In this document: positions 11,163 through 22,980 of the stretch, one piece after another | Layout: every line of letters begins with the position of its first letter | Numbering within the stretch: the first letter of the stretch is position 1 | NCBI GenBank assembly: GCA_025093985.1 | Contig: JACAAK010000008.1 | Location: forward strand, 62,001-126,000 | Length of the DNA stretch: 64,000 bases | Reading direction: 5' to 3' | DNA from: Calvatia gigantea | Taxonomy: Eukaryota > Basidiomycota > Agaricomycetes > Agaricales > Lycoperdaceae | Translations under genes and position numbers: made by a program | The notes under the pieces: model-generated | The model's database searches: none | Told to the model about the DNA's origin: nothing | What the model saw: the letters and a program-made list of their open reading frames with translations, nothing else

Positions 11163-12611
11163 TCAACCATCTGTACGTAGTTGGGTCAACTGTTCCTCCA
11201 GTCGTTTCCTCCACAGACCCTGGAGGCCCTGCATTATCTTCGCGTTCTCCTCATCTTCCACTAACTCTAGCTCCTGCCACGCCAGAAACTCCTCTTCACT
11301 TCCTGGTAAACCCTTGCCATATGTCTGGAGTTCAATTAGCTTATCCACGAGCCCTGGTTCGTTTTCTAGATCTTTCCGCCGAAGGCCGCGTACAACGGCT
11401 TCCTTGGCTTTCTTGGTGTTTCCGAGCCTTTGATGAGCGGTTGCGACGCGGATATACCTGAGCAATCCATAAGGGGCTTGAAATTGTACCGAACTAAGAC
11501 ATGACTCACCCTTTGGCATAGGATGGATTAGCACGAATTGCAAGCTCTCCGTCCTTCCATACCTCGTGAAGGTCCGAGTTCCTATCTGCACCCTGTTCGG
11601 GCAACAAGTACGCCGCAGCGCGATTCGCACAACACACTGCTAATAGTTTCTCCGCATCCTTATTCTTCTCGCGGTTGGGATCCGAACGGAGGGCATTCAT
11701 GAGCCCGTCGACAGCGTCACTGTAAGCGTGAATCGGCGCCAAGGCGGTCATGCTGTTTGTAGAACATATTGCCTTTCTTTTTGGATTCCTCGGCCATGGA
11801 AAGAGGGATATCATATGAGAAGAGTGAGGCGGAAGAGGACGGTCCAAAAGATGAAGCAGCTTCAGATTCGATAACCCATTTGAATTTTTCTGGGAGCGGA
11901 TCTAGGAATGGTTTGATAATGGACGTGTGTTGCCTCAGATCGCGTTGGATGATGAGGATGCTGGGCAGACATGGTTCGAGCCCCGGTAAAGGCTTGGCTA
12001 TGCACCGCCGGATGAAACTGCGGAAATATTTTTAGGATGAGAGGCCAAACCGTGAAATTTCAAGGCATACTGAAGCAAATCTTGCGAGGTAGGTGCACTC
12101 TTGTAACTGTCCACCAAGCGGGCAGCATCGATCCTATTCCCGTAAGTCATACACTCCAACATAAATTGTGCAGGAGCCATAGCCGTTCCACCATCCGTAA
12201 GCTTTGTCAACCGTAACCACCATGTCACGTTCTCTTGCACAGGGAGCGCCTTGAAGTCAACCGTAGGCCAATCAGCCGACGACTCCTTCCGCTGTTGCTC
12301 GATGAGTTTGGCGCCGTTGTGCAATACCTTCTTCATTTGCGGGTTATCACTTTCTATAATGTATCTACAAAATGTAAGGAAGAAATTTGGCAACGTAACT
12401 ACGGTCGTGCAAGGGAGACATTACTTCATGAGAGTATCGACGCCTATCTTGCCAGTTATTGGGTCAGGTTTCACCGAATTCATGATTTCCTGATAAAGAT
12501 GAGATTTGTGAGATATGTCAGAACATGAAGAATTGCAAAAACTCTGACTTTGATAAAGACATCGTCTATGCCTAGGGCTTGCAGTTGAGCCTTGACAGCA
12601 TGATTGGTCAT
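11163..12611 (-). CDS. TPR-repeat protein with uncharacterised N-terminal domain
   Basis: Starts MTNHAVKAQLQALGIDD at 12611. It continues through exons carrying EIMNSVKPDPITGKIGVD, then YIIESDNPQMKKVL, then FIRRCIAKPLPGLEPCLPS, and reaches a C-terminal TPR region. The TPR region begins at ESKKKGNMFYK and includes LLAVCCANRAAAYL, GELAIRANPSYAKG and YIRVATAHQRLGNTKKA, the classic helix-turn-helix spacing of co-chaperone-like TPRs. A GTATGC...CGCAG intron joins LL to HFIRRC. Near 11734 the frame breaks: one extra base separates KQHDRLGA from AYSDAVDGLMNAL. Without it the first TPR motif is regular, so I think the gene is intact apart from this position. TPR proteins usually bind partner peptides; the partner here is unknown. 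Confidence 0.68.
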
Positions 12612-13434
12612 GGTAGCGTTTGCGGGAGACGAAGCATCATTACATCATCGTCTAATACTTACGAGCTCTTGTTTGGTTTGGGCATGTTCCAACAAGCGCC
12701 CGACCATAAGTATCGCCCGGACGATGGGCGATATCAAGTCCCTTCGGTCTTCTCCGCCAGAATGCGAAGTGGATAACCATATAAATTTATATCACCATCC
12801 AGCTTGAAGGTCCGAGAAGGATAACTCACATCCCCCAAAACACCTTTCTGGACTATACCAAAATAGAGGGGGCCCCTACTTCTGGTTTATCACACTGGTG
12901 CGTCTGCCAGTCGATGCGATGAGCTATCACTGCCACACCCGCCCTAAAAGCCCTAGACTACAGTTGAAGAAAACACATTCTCGAACCGATAGTGGCACTG
13001 TCTTGAACCTAGTGCCCTGTCAACTTATCAGTATAGTAGAGAGTTAATCAGTGATACGCTCCTTGTGTCAGTAGCCCACAAGATAGAATTTTGCAGCTAT
13101 GGAACACAGGGGTTACATTTTTTGTCTGGCAACGGGCTGCAAAATCGGCAGCACCCCGCCTGTAACTCGTTTGAGATTAAGCAAAGCACCCACACCCACA
13201 GCATAACTCTTAGAAAGGATACTCACACGCCCCGATGGCTTGCCCCGAGGGGATATCAAATTGCTTATACTTGCTACGCTTATAACGTGACATATACTAC
13301 CTTATTATCCACTTGAGGTCATTTACAGAACAAAGTTGTATCCTCTTCCTTTCGCCTGAGAACTGCGGTTCGACAACATGGGTGAAGGAGCTCTCGTGTG
13401 AAGTGCAGAAAAACGAAGTGGGACACTATGCGAA

Positions 13435-13943
13435 GTGGACAAATCCGGGACTGACTTGTATGTCGATAACCCGTTCGAAATGGTTTGTGAAGACGCCCGA
13501 GTCTGGGAACAGCTGTTAAAATCCACGGCTGAACCACAGGCCCATGTGCAAATCCAAGGAGATAACTTTATGCAATTCTCTCAGTGGCGTCTCCAGCACC
13601 TTACTACCGCCTTGATAACCTCAAGTGCTCAGATCTCGAGAGTTATCGGTGGACTCTCCAGAAAAGACTTCTTTACGATTACAAACGTCCTACAGGGTTC
13701 CTACTATATGGTGCTTATCGCATCTTGATTGTCAACAATATCCGGATCACGTTTCGTGGCAACCGTGCGAATCGTGAGATTGTTTCGTTGAAAGCCTTAT
13801 TCCCTGGGGTGTCAACGCCCGTGTGTTGCGCGTTGAAGGAAGCACCCTTCCATCTCTTAATCGGGAAACGACCCGACGGCGGAGAAACTTGGGTATTTTT
13901 CGCCGAATCGTTGGCGACCCAGTATCGATTCATCCATACTTAA
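13435..13943 (+). CDS. Hypothetical protein, doubtful model
   Basis: Two overlapping frames could be parts of one spliced gene. The first holds MDKSGTDLYVDNPFEMVCED and the second ends KRPDGGETWVFFAESLATQ before a stop at 13943. Composition of the second part is protein-like and mixed, but I see no domain, no signal peptide and no clear junction between the two. The upstream start is not resolved. I do not recognise a family. Confidence 0.25.
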
Positions 13944-15014
13944 CTGACAGAAGGCGCAGGATCCTGACCCTTTTTATGCCTGCCCTTTACGACCCTTAAA
14001 GCGTGAGCTTCCGTTTTTAACCGGTCAAGAATGGCTGAATGGAAGAGGAACTTGGCGGATCTCCTCCCAGGCATAAACGTGGTTTCAATCAAGTAGGTGC
14101 TCAACATCGCTGACAACAATAGCGGAGGCATTTTGTAGTAACTCAGTAATAACTCCCAGTAGCCATTGCGGTCAAGCGGCGAGAACTTGAGTACGAGCAT
14201 CCGCCCGCTGCCATCGGAATTTGGTACTCCGAGACTGCAGCTTCAGGCAACGATATGCCAAATTGTAGCCCAGATTCCCTGTCTCCTAACACTAACTCGC
14301 GCATTTGCCCCGAATTGCTCACCAAAACGTCAGGAAGAAAAAAAATAATTTTAGTCCCATCTTTTTGCATGTCCTCAGCTCGGGATGGACCCGTCGTGAA
14401 TGAAGAATCTAGCGCGCATGCGCCAGAAGGATGGCTATTGGTATCTAGGTAAACCAATAGCTGTCAGCGATCAGGGATTTACGGCTATCTGTAGGAAAAT
14501 GAGACGATAAATGAATGGTACTCCACGCCAAGTTACTCGCCACCTATTCATGTGGCAGGGTTTCCTTGAGGTTCTCGTCACCAGCCACCGCGTACGTTAC
14601 TTCGAGCCACTCATTGTTCTGTCTCCGATTCCCATGTTCCTCGCCTAGCCTACTGTACACAATGTGCAGATTGCCGCATCCTTCGCCTCGGACTTATTCC
14701 CAACCCCATGCCGCAAGGAAATTTGAACGAGGTACCACTGGCCCGGCTTCGATTTGATCAAAAACATTTTTGTTTTTTGTATACACGACTCGTTGGTATC
14801 TCTGGACTATCGCTGTAATCATACCACCGAGTCGGTTCACATTTTTTTGGGGTTCAGGAACGTTTCGGAAATTTCTTTCAGCTCAAATTTCCCACCTAGC
14901 ATCTAGAACAGCCCGGCCCAGTCTCCCTAGCTCATTGACGTCCATTATCCGACTTGGACACACATAGACACCCATAGAATACCATAATTTCCAACTATGC
15001 ACTGCGCCAACGAG

Positions 15015-15132
15015 TCGATGTGACAGAGGCCATATCGAAATCATATTGATTTCAAAAAGTGTAAAGTGTGTCATATTGAAGACTACACTTTTTGGATTTA
15101 ATACATTATTGATATGACGAGTGTCACATCAA
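15015..15132. repeat. Imperfect palindrome, two 49-bp arms with 20-bp loop
   Basis: Left arm 15015-15063 and right arm 15084-15132 match in inverted orientation. The inner ends are perfect (CAAAAAGTGTA against TACACTTTTTG), as are the outer ends (GATGTGACA against TGTCACATC), with scattered mismatches between. The structure resembles a small non-autonomous element (MITE-like) or a strong hairpin. I did not find a clear target-site duplication. Confidence 0.6.
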
Positions 15133-15141
15133 CCTGCCGGC

Positions 15142-15159
15142 ACAGTGTATGTACACTGT
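15142..15159. promoter_or_regulatory. Perfect 8-bp palindrome beside a TATA-like box
   Basis: ACAGTGTA and TACACTGT are separated by two bases, directly followed by a TATAAA-like sequence at about 15162. It could be a dimeric transcription-factor site, but the reading frame downstream (15221-15592) is not convincingly a gene. Confidence 0.3.
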
Positions 15160-15976
15160 AGTATAAATGCAGGCGGGATGAGCGCGAGCAAGCGTCGACG
15201 ATGGAGAGCGTACCGAAGGTATGATTAGGCATAAGGAACGACAAGCAGACAATAAAGAGAAGAGAAGAAAAGCTCGACTACCACAGGAGACCGCAGCTTT
15301 TGTTATCTACGAAAAGGACCAGTCGTGCGACCGGGTTCTAATATGGGACAGAAGAACGCGAGACTATAGGGTCAGGTCAAATGTAAATAAATATCCGTAC
15401 GAGGATCTCAAGTTTATAATTATGGGGAGCAGAAAAAGGGTGGCGGGGTTCCTTCCGTTAATCCTCGTGCCCCCCTCGAAACACGCCCCTCTACGCCCCT
15501 ACATAAATATGGTCGAGCGGCACTGGCTCGCCATCTCTGTACTGCGTGGAGTTCATTTCAATTACAACTCTCACTATCAGTCTGTCTTCTGAACATCCCC
15601 AACCACTCCCCGGATGTTCGCTGATTTCCGTCCGTCTCATGTTCTCAATCGTGGTCCTTGCTTCATCAATTTCGACTTCTCCAGTTCCGAAGGACGCAAT
15701 CACACCCTGTACTTGCTCGCTGAACCAATACCTATCTGTATATAGGCAACACCTCTAGCGCGTACACTATGAGGTTCACTCCAAATACGCGATGAAGCCA
15801 AGCCTTCCAAATTCAGCGATCTCTGTCGCAATCCTGCGTACATCCTTGAAACCTTACTTTCTTCCTCCTCATTCTCAACCCTCGTCAGGTTCAGCGGGAC
15901 AACAATCTACTAACAAATGCAAAGCGACAAAACTACACAGACAGTAGAAATACAAACCAAATGAACAACGGGATAC

Positions 15977-17424
15977 CTAGGAACCTACACCCCATACTTC
16001 GACGCCAACACACTCAAAACCAACAGCACCTCCAGCCAAACGTGGACCAGACATCGAGCACAAAACGTCATTCGCAAATGTTATCGAGTGGGCCGAAGTT
16101 CCTTCATACAACGTATCGTCGAGGTAAAGTCCATACGAACCATCACTATTTTGGAAAGTACAATTTTTTTTTGTTTTGACAAAGGTCAATGATTCGTTAA
16201 TATTGAGGCCAAAAATAAATAAATTGACGTACCCCCCACCAAAGGAAATAGAATCCGGTTCACAAAGCGCGACATAATCGTTCCTCCCAGTCCACTTGAA
16301 AACCCCCAACTCACCACGATCCTCAATCCATTTCCATAAGAACGACTCGCCGCTACCATAGTAGCCTTCGTTCCCTCTGCTCATCCTCAAACCTTCACTT
16401 ATCCAGCTACCAAAGATACTACCATCCGAGTCTTTGACTACGAATAACATGCCGTAAATCTTGGTAGCTGGTTTTGATCTGGCAGCTGCTGCGGTTGCAG
16501 CTTCGCATTTGGCGTAGAGGGTTTTAAGGGAGATACCGTGTTGGTCCAGGGAATAGATGAGCGTCCACGTCCGAGGAAGGCGAGACAGAGCAGGGAGGTG
16601 TGATCGTATCTGCACACACAAATGAAGAGGTCAATGCGTTTGCCAAGCTTTTTGCCAAGGGTGCGCATACCTTATCAGCAACAGAAGAATTGAGGACAGG
16701 CACGGTATTGACTCGTCTCCCAACAAGCTCAACGCCGCCACTCTTCTTCTCGATGTACTCACCAAGATTGACAGGACTGGGACTCTTCGTCATCTGAGTG
16801 GGCCTTTCGACGAGAACGGATTGCGGAGGTGAGTCGTGTGCGGATTCGGTGATTGCCTCTTGTTCGAGTTCCGTGCTGAAACCCTTGTCCCAGTCGTACT
16901 TCATCTGGTTTGAACCCCGGAGCCCCTGAAATAGGGGTGAAGATGTGTGGTGCGAATGGTGTCGGAACAGACTTAGTAGTGGATATCGACGGAGAAGAAA
17001 AAGTGTTGGTTGAGAAGAATGGTCGAGTGAGTGAGATAGACGGGAGGGTATTGTGTGCAGAGGGAATCCGGTCATGCAGGGTCGAAAGCCATGAGGAAGA
17101 GGGTGACGGGTGGTGATCGGGTGGTGTTAAATTGCGATCATGGAGGATTGAGAATCGTGTTGACGAGGACTCTGGATGTTCAGGCGGTGTAGAAAGAATG
17201 TTTGGTGTGGTTGCGATTGGAGGTGCGGGTGTCGACACTGATGGTTTGTGCCAGTAGAGAGGATCATCCTGGTGCACTAGCAGTTCTTCAAGGACCGCCT
17301 TGCGGTTTCTATCAGTATTTGCCTTTGCATCTGCAAGAAACTTTTTATGCGGCGGGTGGCGTTCTGGCGAGGGGGGAACGTCGAGAGGCCCGACGAAGGG
17401 GCCAAAGTCGTCGTCAGAGGTCAT
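15977..17424 (-). CDS. TLDc-domain protein (OXR1-like)
   Basis: The start MTSDDDFGPFVGPLD at 17424 follows a good CCATGACC context. The N-terminal half is Ser/Pro/Thr-rich and probably disordered. The C-terminal half is a TLDc domain: IRSHLPALSRLPRTWTLIYS, then HGISLKTLY, then YGMLFVVKDSDGSIFGSW, GSGESFLWKW, VALCEPDSISFGGG, DGSYGLYLDDTLYEGTSA and a terminal VGFECVGVEVWGVGS. At least three introns are needed, including one inside the domain after FGGG with donor GTACGTC. TLDc proteins of the OXR1 type protect against oxidative stress and bind the vacuolar ATPase in other eukaryotes. That role here is inferred from the family. The exact junction between the disordered part and VNLGEYIEKKSGG is not resolved. 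Confidence 0.8.
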
Positions 17425-17498
17425 GGTGTGGTTAGGGTTAGGCTGGGGGATATATGATGGGGCAGAACAACGTAAGTATGCAAAACAAATCTTGATCA
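17425..17498. promoter_or_regulatory. 74-bp divergent promoter
   Basis: Only 74 bp separate the start codons of the TLDc gene (minus) and the F-box gene (plus). Any core promoters must overlap here or sit inside the coding regions, so the two genes may be co-regulated. I see no clear TATA box. Confidence 0.5.
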
Positions 17499-18811
17499 AT
17501 GATCCTCCCCATCGAACTCCTCGACATTGTCATCCACATCCTCAGACACGACATTCACTCACTCTCCGCAATCGCCCTTGCCCATCCGACCTTTACTCCT
17601 CGGGCCCAGCAGCGCATATTTCATCATATCACAATCAGTGGCGAGGTGGATGATGTCGATAATGACAATTCTATTCTCTTTGCTCTCGTAAATTCGAAGC
17701 ATGCCCACTTGCTACAATACATACGCTCGCTTACTCTCGTCAACGTCCTCCTACGCCGTATTCCGGGGACTCATAGGGTATACACACCCAACCCTCTCAT
17801 CCCTGCATTCGTCGACACCATCGGCCCCGAGTTGGCCTCTCTTTCTCTTAAAGGGTTCGCTCCAGGCTGGGAGCATAGCGATGCTGCCTCCCTTCGTGCC
17901 TCGATAATTCGTTTGCTGTCTTCCCCTACTCTGACACACTTCGAGGTCGACAACGTTTTCGGTTTTTCCCTCCCACTCCTCCGTCGATCAACCTCCCTTA
18001 CCAGTCTGCGCTTCGCCACCTCGTATCCATCCTACGACCTCGGAGGAGATAAGGACTTACCTCCAGATGCCCCACCCATAAATCTTGACACACTTGACAT
18101 CAAACTTTCTGGGGAGCTTCCTCCTGTCCGATTTATTGAGTGGATCCTGAGTGACGCACCGACATCCCGTCTTTCTGTCGCTCACCTCCAGTGTCTCACC
18201 ATGAACGGCTTATATACCGATGAAGTCGCGAAAGCCTTCTTATCCCTGCTTAACACGTGCAGCCGCACCCTTCGACATCTTACGCTCGGCCCTGGCGACT
18301 TCCGTAAGCCCCCCCCCTCTTTTGTCTTCTCCTATTCTCCATTTATTCACGACCCTCTCTCCTTAAAGGTTACGATTCCTCGCACACCTTTCCAAATCTA
18401 TCTGCCCTTCAAACATTTCAATGGAAAACAGAGGCAACGCACACGGAAAGCGGAGCTGTAGTACATCCTATCCCATTTAACTTCCTCGTCCACGCCCTCA
18501 CAGCACTTCCATCACCAAGTCCACTTGAAGAACTAGACATCCAGGTGCAATATACTTGGTGGTACAACGGCGCCAGAAACTACAAACATATGGATATGTC
18601 GATCTGGGACCCGCTCAGCTTTTGTCTAGTCGATCAAGTGCAGGGTGGAAAACTTACACACTTGAAATACGTCAGTATTGGCGTTGGGACTGCTCCCGTT
18701 AATCCAGGCATCGTTGCCGCCCAAGACATTTTCCCGATGATCAGGGAAAAACTTCCTAATTTCTTCACGACTGGTTCTATCAATCTCGATTTTTATGACC
18801 TTGTATTATAA
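17499..18811 (+). CDS. F-box-like protein with LRR-type C-terminal region
   Basis: Two exons, 17499-18303 and 18369-18811, joined by GTAAGC...AAAG with frame kept, giving about 415 residues. The N-terminus ILPIELLDIVIHILRHDIHS followed by ALAHPTFTPRAQQRIFHHI is the F-box-like start seen in many Agaricomycete proteins. The rest holds irregular leucine-rich segments (LQYIRSLTLVNVLL, ASLSLKGFAPG, LTHFEVDN, SLTSLRFA, LRHLTLGPGDF) ending in GSINLDFYDLVL. Such proteins probably act as substrate adaptors of SCF ubiquitin ligases by binding Skp1 through the F-box. The target is unknown. A tRNA-Lys lies 149 bp downstream in the same orientation. Confidence 0.78.
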
Positions 18812-19667
18812 ATAGCGTAGTACATGCACAAATGTAATATCTTGCCTTTCCACCTGAATGGCTCCTTCCGTTGACGAAGTGAAACAGTTCAGCGGTGGGG
18901 TGGGAATTCATGGAATTTGGGACTCTGACAGGTTTAATTAATTAATTATTAGCAAATAAGCCCGCCTAGCTCAATCGGATAGAGCGTCAGACTCTTACAG
19001 CTCGGGCGGTTGTACATCTGAAGGCTGCGAGTTCGACCCTCGCGGTGGGCTATGCCATCAAACCAGCAAATTTTTGTTTTCGATCGGCGGATCCCCCCTC
19101 TCTGGTCCCCTCAGTTCCCCTTAAAACGAACGGTCTTCCGGGCGGCGCGGGAAATCTTGAAGCTGAGACCTTTGACATCATACTTAGGAATCAATTGTAA
19201 AGTGAGTAGCAACTTTAGTTTATGACATTGTCGGTGTCGACCCCTCACGTCCGACGAGATAAAAGCCTCTTCAAGATCCTCCAGCAAAACAAAAGCGTAC
19301 GAACGGTTTCCCCAGTCTCGATGGCTAAGGTTTCCGAATTTCCAAGACTTCATTCCCTTGGGCGACCGGTGGGAACAGTCCGCCCTTAGTTCACGGGGCA
19401 AGGGTCATCATGTTCTGCACTTGCCAAAGTAACTCCCTCCCTCCTACTGATGCCCTTGGGAGGAGAAATTGTTTCGATGACGGTGGTCGTGCCCGCTTCG
19501 GAAGTATAAGGACTAATGTTCCCCTCTCCTTCAATCCTATCCGCTGATTTAGACTCAGGTCCTCCCAGCGGCTGCCTTTCAAGATGAGGTTGCTTCGTGA
19601 GTGTATTTATACTTGTCTGCGTCGGTTCCGCGGCTGTATCTCACATTAGGATAACAGGCACTTGAAT
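18812..19667. other. Spacer holding a tRNA gene; otherwise nothing recognised
   Basis: Apart from the tRNA-Lys at 18960-19051 and the AT-rich sequence just before it, I see no coding or repeat structure. Confidence 0.5.
18960..19051 (+). tRNA. tRNA-Lys (anticodon CUU) with 18-nt intron
   Basis: The acceptor stem GCCCGCC pairs with GGTGGGC, the D arm is AGCTCAATCGGATAGAGC and the T arm is CGAGTTCGACCCTCG. The anticodon loop CTCTTAA gives anticodon CTT at 18994-18996. The intron at 18998-19015 follows position 37, the standard place for nuclear tRNA introns. The same mature tRNA occurs at 37931-38022 with a different intron. Confidence 0.93.
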
Positions 19668-20969
19668 TCAGATATCGGAAAACATACCTCCCACAGCCCG
19701 CATATTATCATCGTACATTCGTTCTCCAATTAACGCGCTCAGTCCCATCGCAGTAGGGTACCCGGGGAGTGTGCCCTCTGTCCCCGGCGCAATTCCGCCC
19801 TCAGGAATGACCGACCGTACGTACTCGTCCCTTAACGGCTGGACAAAATCGGCCTGCTTTCCAGATATCTGCTCCCATGTACTCGGCTGCGCACGTGGGC
19901 TGAAGTTCTCGGCGGGCGACGACCATGATGGATGAATTGGCGCATCCTGTAGTACTGGAGCATCGACACGGGCTTGGGTAGGGCGAATTTCGGTTGCAAG
20001 AATCGTGACTGGAACTACGCCTCTAGTACCTTGGGATTCTGCGTGTTGTTGATCGTGACAAGAATAGCCTCGCTTTGAATGTGTCCGCGTTCCCGGAACG
20101 GCTGAGGTGTTCGGGGTTAGTCTTTCTTCTTGTTGCGCTGAAACTTCACCCCCACTTGGCGGAGGACGCTGTCGTTGGCTCGGTCTGGTAGCACCACTTT
20201 CCATTCCTAGTGGAACGGACCTTTGTTGAGGTAATGAGATGGGAGAGGATTCCGCCGGCTTTTGTGGGCGATTCATGGCCTGAGGCAGGCCCTCGGGTCT
20301 TGATTTCATCAGGATTAGAAGTTGCCTTCCTTTGGACCAGTCTCAATATCCCCTTCTCGTCCCTTCTCTTTCCAACTAGTGGTTGCTGTATCATGAGTTT
20401 CGGCTTCTCCGGTGTTGAGGCTCGCCCTAGCATTGAGTATAGGCCTTCTTTCCCCAGTATCCGCCTCCCTTCCCCTCTCTTCCTGATCCTTCCTCGCTTG
20501 GCCCAAAGAGAAAAGACCCGCACCAGCGATACCCGCTGTTTCCGCAACCCGCCCTCCTTGCATGATGTCGATTTCTTCAAAAAGTCCAATGCCTGCTGGT
20601 GCTCCCTCCATCCGAATCCCGGGGAGCGCAGTCTCGGATTGCTGTGGTTCGGGTCCATGATGGCGGTCATGGTGGATGTAGTAGACGTGTTCCTGAGCCT
20701 GAAGGCTGCTGGGTTTCCGCCTCCGAGCTCTGGGGTTGCGGGTGATCCTGGTCTTCGGTAGGTCTTGCTGCAATGGCATCATCTTTGTTTCCAGGTGACG
20801 ACGATCTAGCACCACTATTCAAACTCTCAGGTACTTTCTGCTGCAACTGCTCTTCTTGTGTCTTCGTCCGATCGTCACTTTTACCTGGCGGGTCGGAGAC
20901 GCTCTCAGAAGTACTTCCACGTTGAGTACCCGAACCATGGTCTAACGGGATAATCTCATACATTAGCAA
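19668..20969 (-). CDS. Low-complexity Pro/Gln/Arg-rich protein, model unresolved
   Basis: Coding-like sequence moves through three minus-strand frames. An N-terminal part contains KVPESLNSGARSSSPGNKDD. A middle part contains GLFEEIDIMQGGRV and ETAGIAGAGLFSLGQARKDQ. A C-terminal part contains LRDEYVRSVIPEGG and AMGLSALIGERMYDDNMRA before a stop at 19668. Changes of frame occur without obvious introns, as in other genes here. It lies just downstream of, and on the same strand as, the GVGSLPG-motif gene and could be a continuation of it if the stop at 20998 is wrong. I recognise no domain. Confidence 0.4.
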
Positions 20970-20997
20970 TAAAATACATCGCAGTCGAAGACCAAAA

Positions 20998-22980
20998 CTA
21001 ACGGAACACCCCAGCCAGCTTTTTCATAAAGGAGCTCTTGGTTTTTTGCTCAGCCCCGTTCGGTTTCCCTTCACCTGCATGCTCTTCTTCCCTTACCTTA
21101 CGCCCGGTCTTTCCTCCATCAACACTCTTCTTGGGTGTGGTTTCGGAAGCAGAGGCGGAGGCCAAGGCCTCATCCTTGGGGCCTTCGTGAGGGACAGCAT
21201 CGACGGGTTGCATATCCAGCGGACGATCAGCCCTCGCCGTTGGTTGATCAACTCTCTGCACGGTGGCCGCAGTTTGATAATCAACAACAGCTACACCACC
21301 ACCCTCCTCTTCCCCCGGCTCCAATATAAGCCGTTCCACAGTAAGTGTCCCAACGTCGGTAGGACCACCCATATCGTGGATGCTCGGATATATCTTAGGA
21401 GATTCATCGGTTGAAGGCACAGCACGAGCTGAAGCAGGTTCTGGGGAGGGGGTCCAGGCAGGGGGAGAGGCAGTTGTACCGGAGCCGCCTGAGATACCAC
21501 GAGGGCTTCCGTTAGAAGGGGTAGGAGTGCTAGTTTCGTGGATAGGCGAGTAGGGCCTATGAAGTAGAACAGCTGTGCCAACGTATCGTGCGTTCGATAC
21601 AGAGGGCTCGTAAGCGTAACCACTGGGCCGCACAGCTGAAGGACTCGGCGGATGCCTGAGTTCCTCTTCAATGTCGGAGACATCGGATAGGGTAAGTTCT
21701 GTATCAAGGGCTAAGGCTGGTGGGTTATAATTTGCACGGAACCACGGACCTTGTTGCTTCAGGGTCTTCGGCGTAACGCCTTGCTGAAGGCGGGCCTCAA
21801 CGTCTTCTTCAGATACGTTCAATTGTTCATAGGCGGACTGACTGGTTGCTGGTTGCTGGTAGGGAGTAGCGTGTGGCTCTTTGCGGCCGGGAAGGTCGCA
21901 ACTCCCCTTTCGGCGACCGTGAGGATGGACTCCAGGTTCGGATGTGCTTGTACCTGGGAAAGTCACTTTGCCACCTTTTGGTGACGACGTCTCACTGTTT
22001 CCAGTTCTCGCATCAGGAGGGGCGACGGTCTCGGGAGCGTTGGTTGGTGAAGAAGTAATTTCTGTCTGAGAATGAATGGTCGCAGGCTCGGAAGGCGCCT
22101 CAGTACTTTCAGTTTCCTTTGCTAGGGGTAATGAGAATGGAGGAAAGTCATTTCAACAGAACCTTACGAGTGGTAGACTGGGTCCTCTCTTCAGGCAATT
22201 TAGCAACACTTGACTCGTCTACTCCTCCAGGGAGGGAGCCAACACCGACGCTTGAGCCCGAAAGTTGTTCCGAGGAAGGCATATTGTCCTTGGGAGGACG
22301 TTCGTCTGGAAGTAAAGCCACTGAAGCTTCTTGGTTGCTTCCAGGTAAGGAGCCAACACCGACGTTTGAACCAGAAGGCTCTTCTGTGGTGGGTGTGTCC
22401 CTTTTCTTCTTCTTCTCCGCTATTACATAGGTATTGTGAGAAGCCATAAATGGGTGAGTGAGCGGTGATATCACACACTAAAATAATGGACTAGCGAGGG
22501 TGGAATAAACTCCTTGGCATAATCACCAACGGCTTCTGCGGCATCCTTGACCTTTTCATAAGTCGACGGAGGCGGGCCAGTTTTGGCTTCTTCTTCCTTC
22601 ATCCTTGCCAAAGCAGCATCTGTGGGAAAGGCGCCAGGGATTGTCTTTCCCACATTCTCTCTGGTATCTGCTCTACGAGAAATCGACGCAGGTTGCGATT
22701 GAACAGGTTTTGAGGAACCGCCGCCTTCTGCAGGATCGAGCGAGTGGTGCGCCGTCGTGGGAGGTAGATCCATTTGTGGAGTGCTGGAGGGTTGTTGATT
22801 CTCTGTCTACATTTTTCGACGGGATATATGCCGGTTAGTTATGGTGCCTAATGAACCGAGGAAGACCCTTACACTAGATTTTGTTGAGCTATTTTGAGAA
22901 GAGTGCTTTCCAAGGTCTGGCTCGACGCGAGAAGATAAGTCTGGGGTACTTATTGGCGAAACTCGTGGAAGGCTCGCCAT
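20998..22980 (-). CDS. Acidic low-complexity protein with two GVGSLPG motifs
   Basis: Starts MASLPRVSPISTPDLSS at 22980. An early segment ENVGKTIPGAFPTDAALARM with YEKVKDAAEAVGDYAKEFIP is followed by two copies of a short motif: GSNVGVGSLPG with SVALLPDER, then GSSVGVGSLPG with SVAKLPEER. A long Ser/Pro/Glu-rich stretch follows, ending KSSFMKKLAGVFR. Introns sit near 22838, 22470, 22160 and possibly elsewhere. I recall the GVGSLPG...LPDER motif and the basic C-terminal helix as a recurrent theme in uncharacterised mushroom proteins. No biochemical role is known to me. The protein is probably disordered, soluble and without a signal peptide. Confidence 0.65.

Larger units (their letters stand above)
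12612..15976. other. Intergenic with weak coding traces
   Basis: About 3.4 kb without a recognisable gene. It contains one weakly supported plus-strand frame at 13435-13943 and the palindromes at 15015-15159, listed separately. Minus-strand frames at 13940-14457 and the plus-strand frame at 15221-15592 show no known domain. Confidence 0.45.

Noticed and set aside
15221..15592. Plus-strand frame of 123 codons downstream of a TATA-like box and palindrome
   Set aside because: The protein has no recognised features and an equally long frame lies opposite; I could not support a gene.
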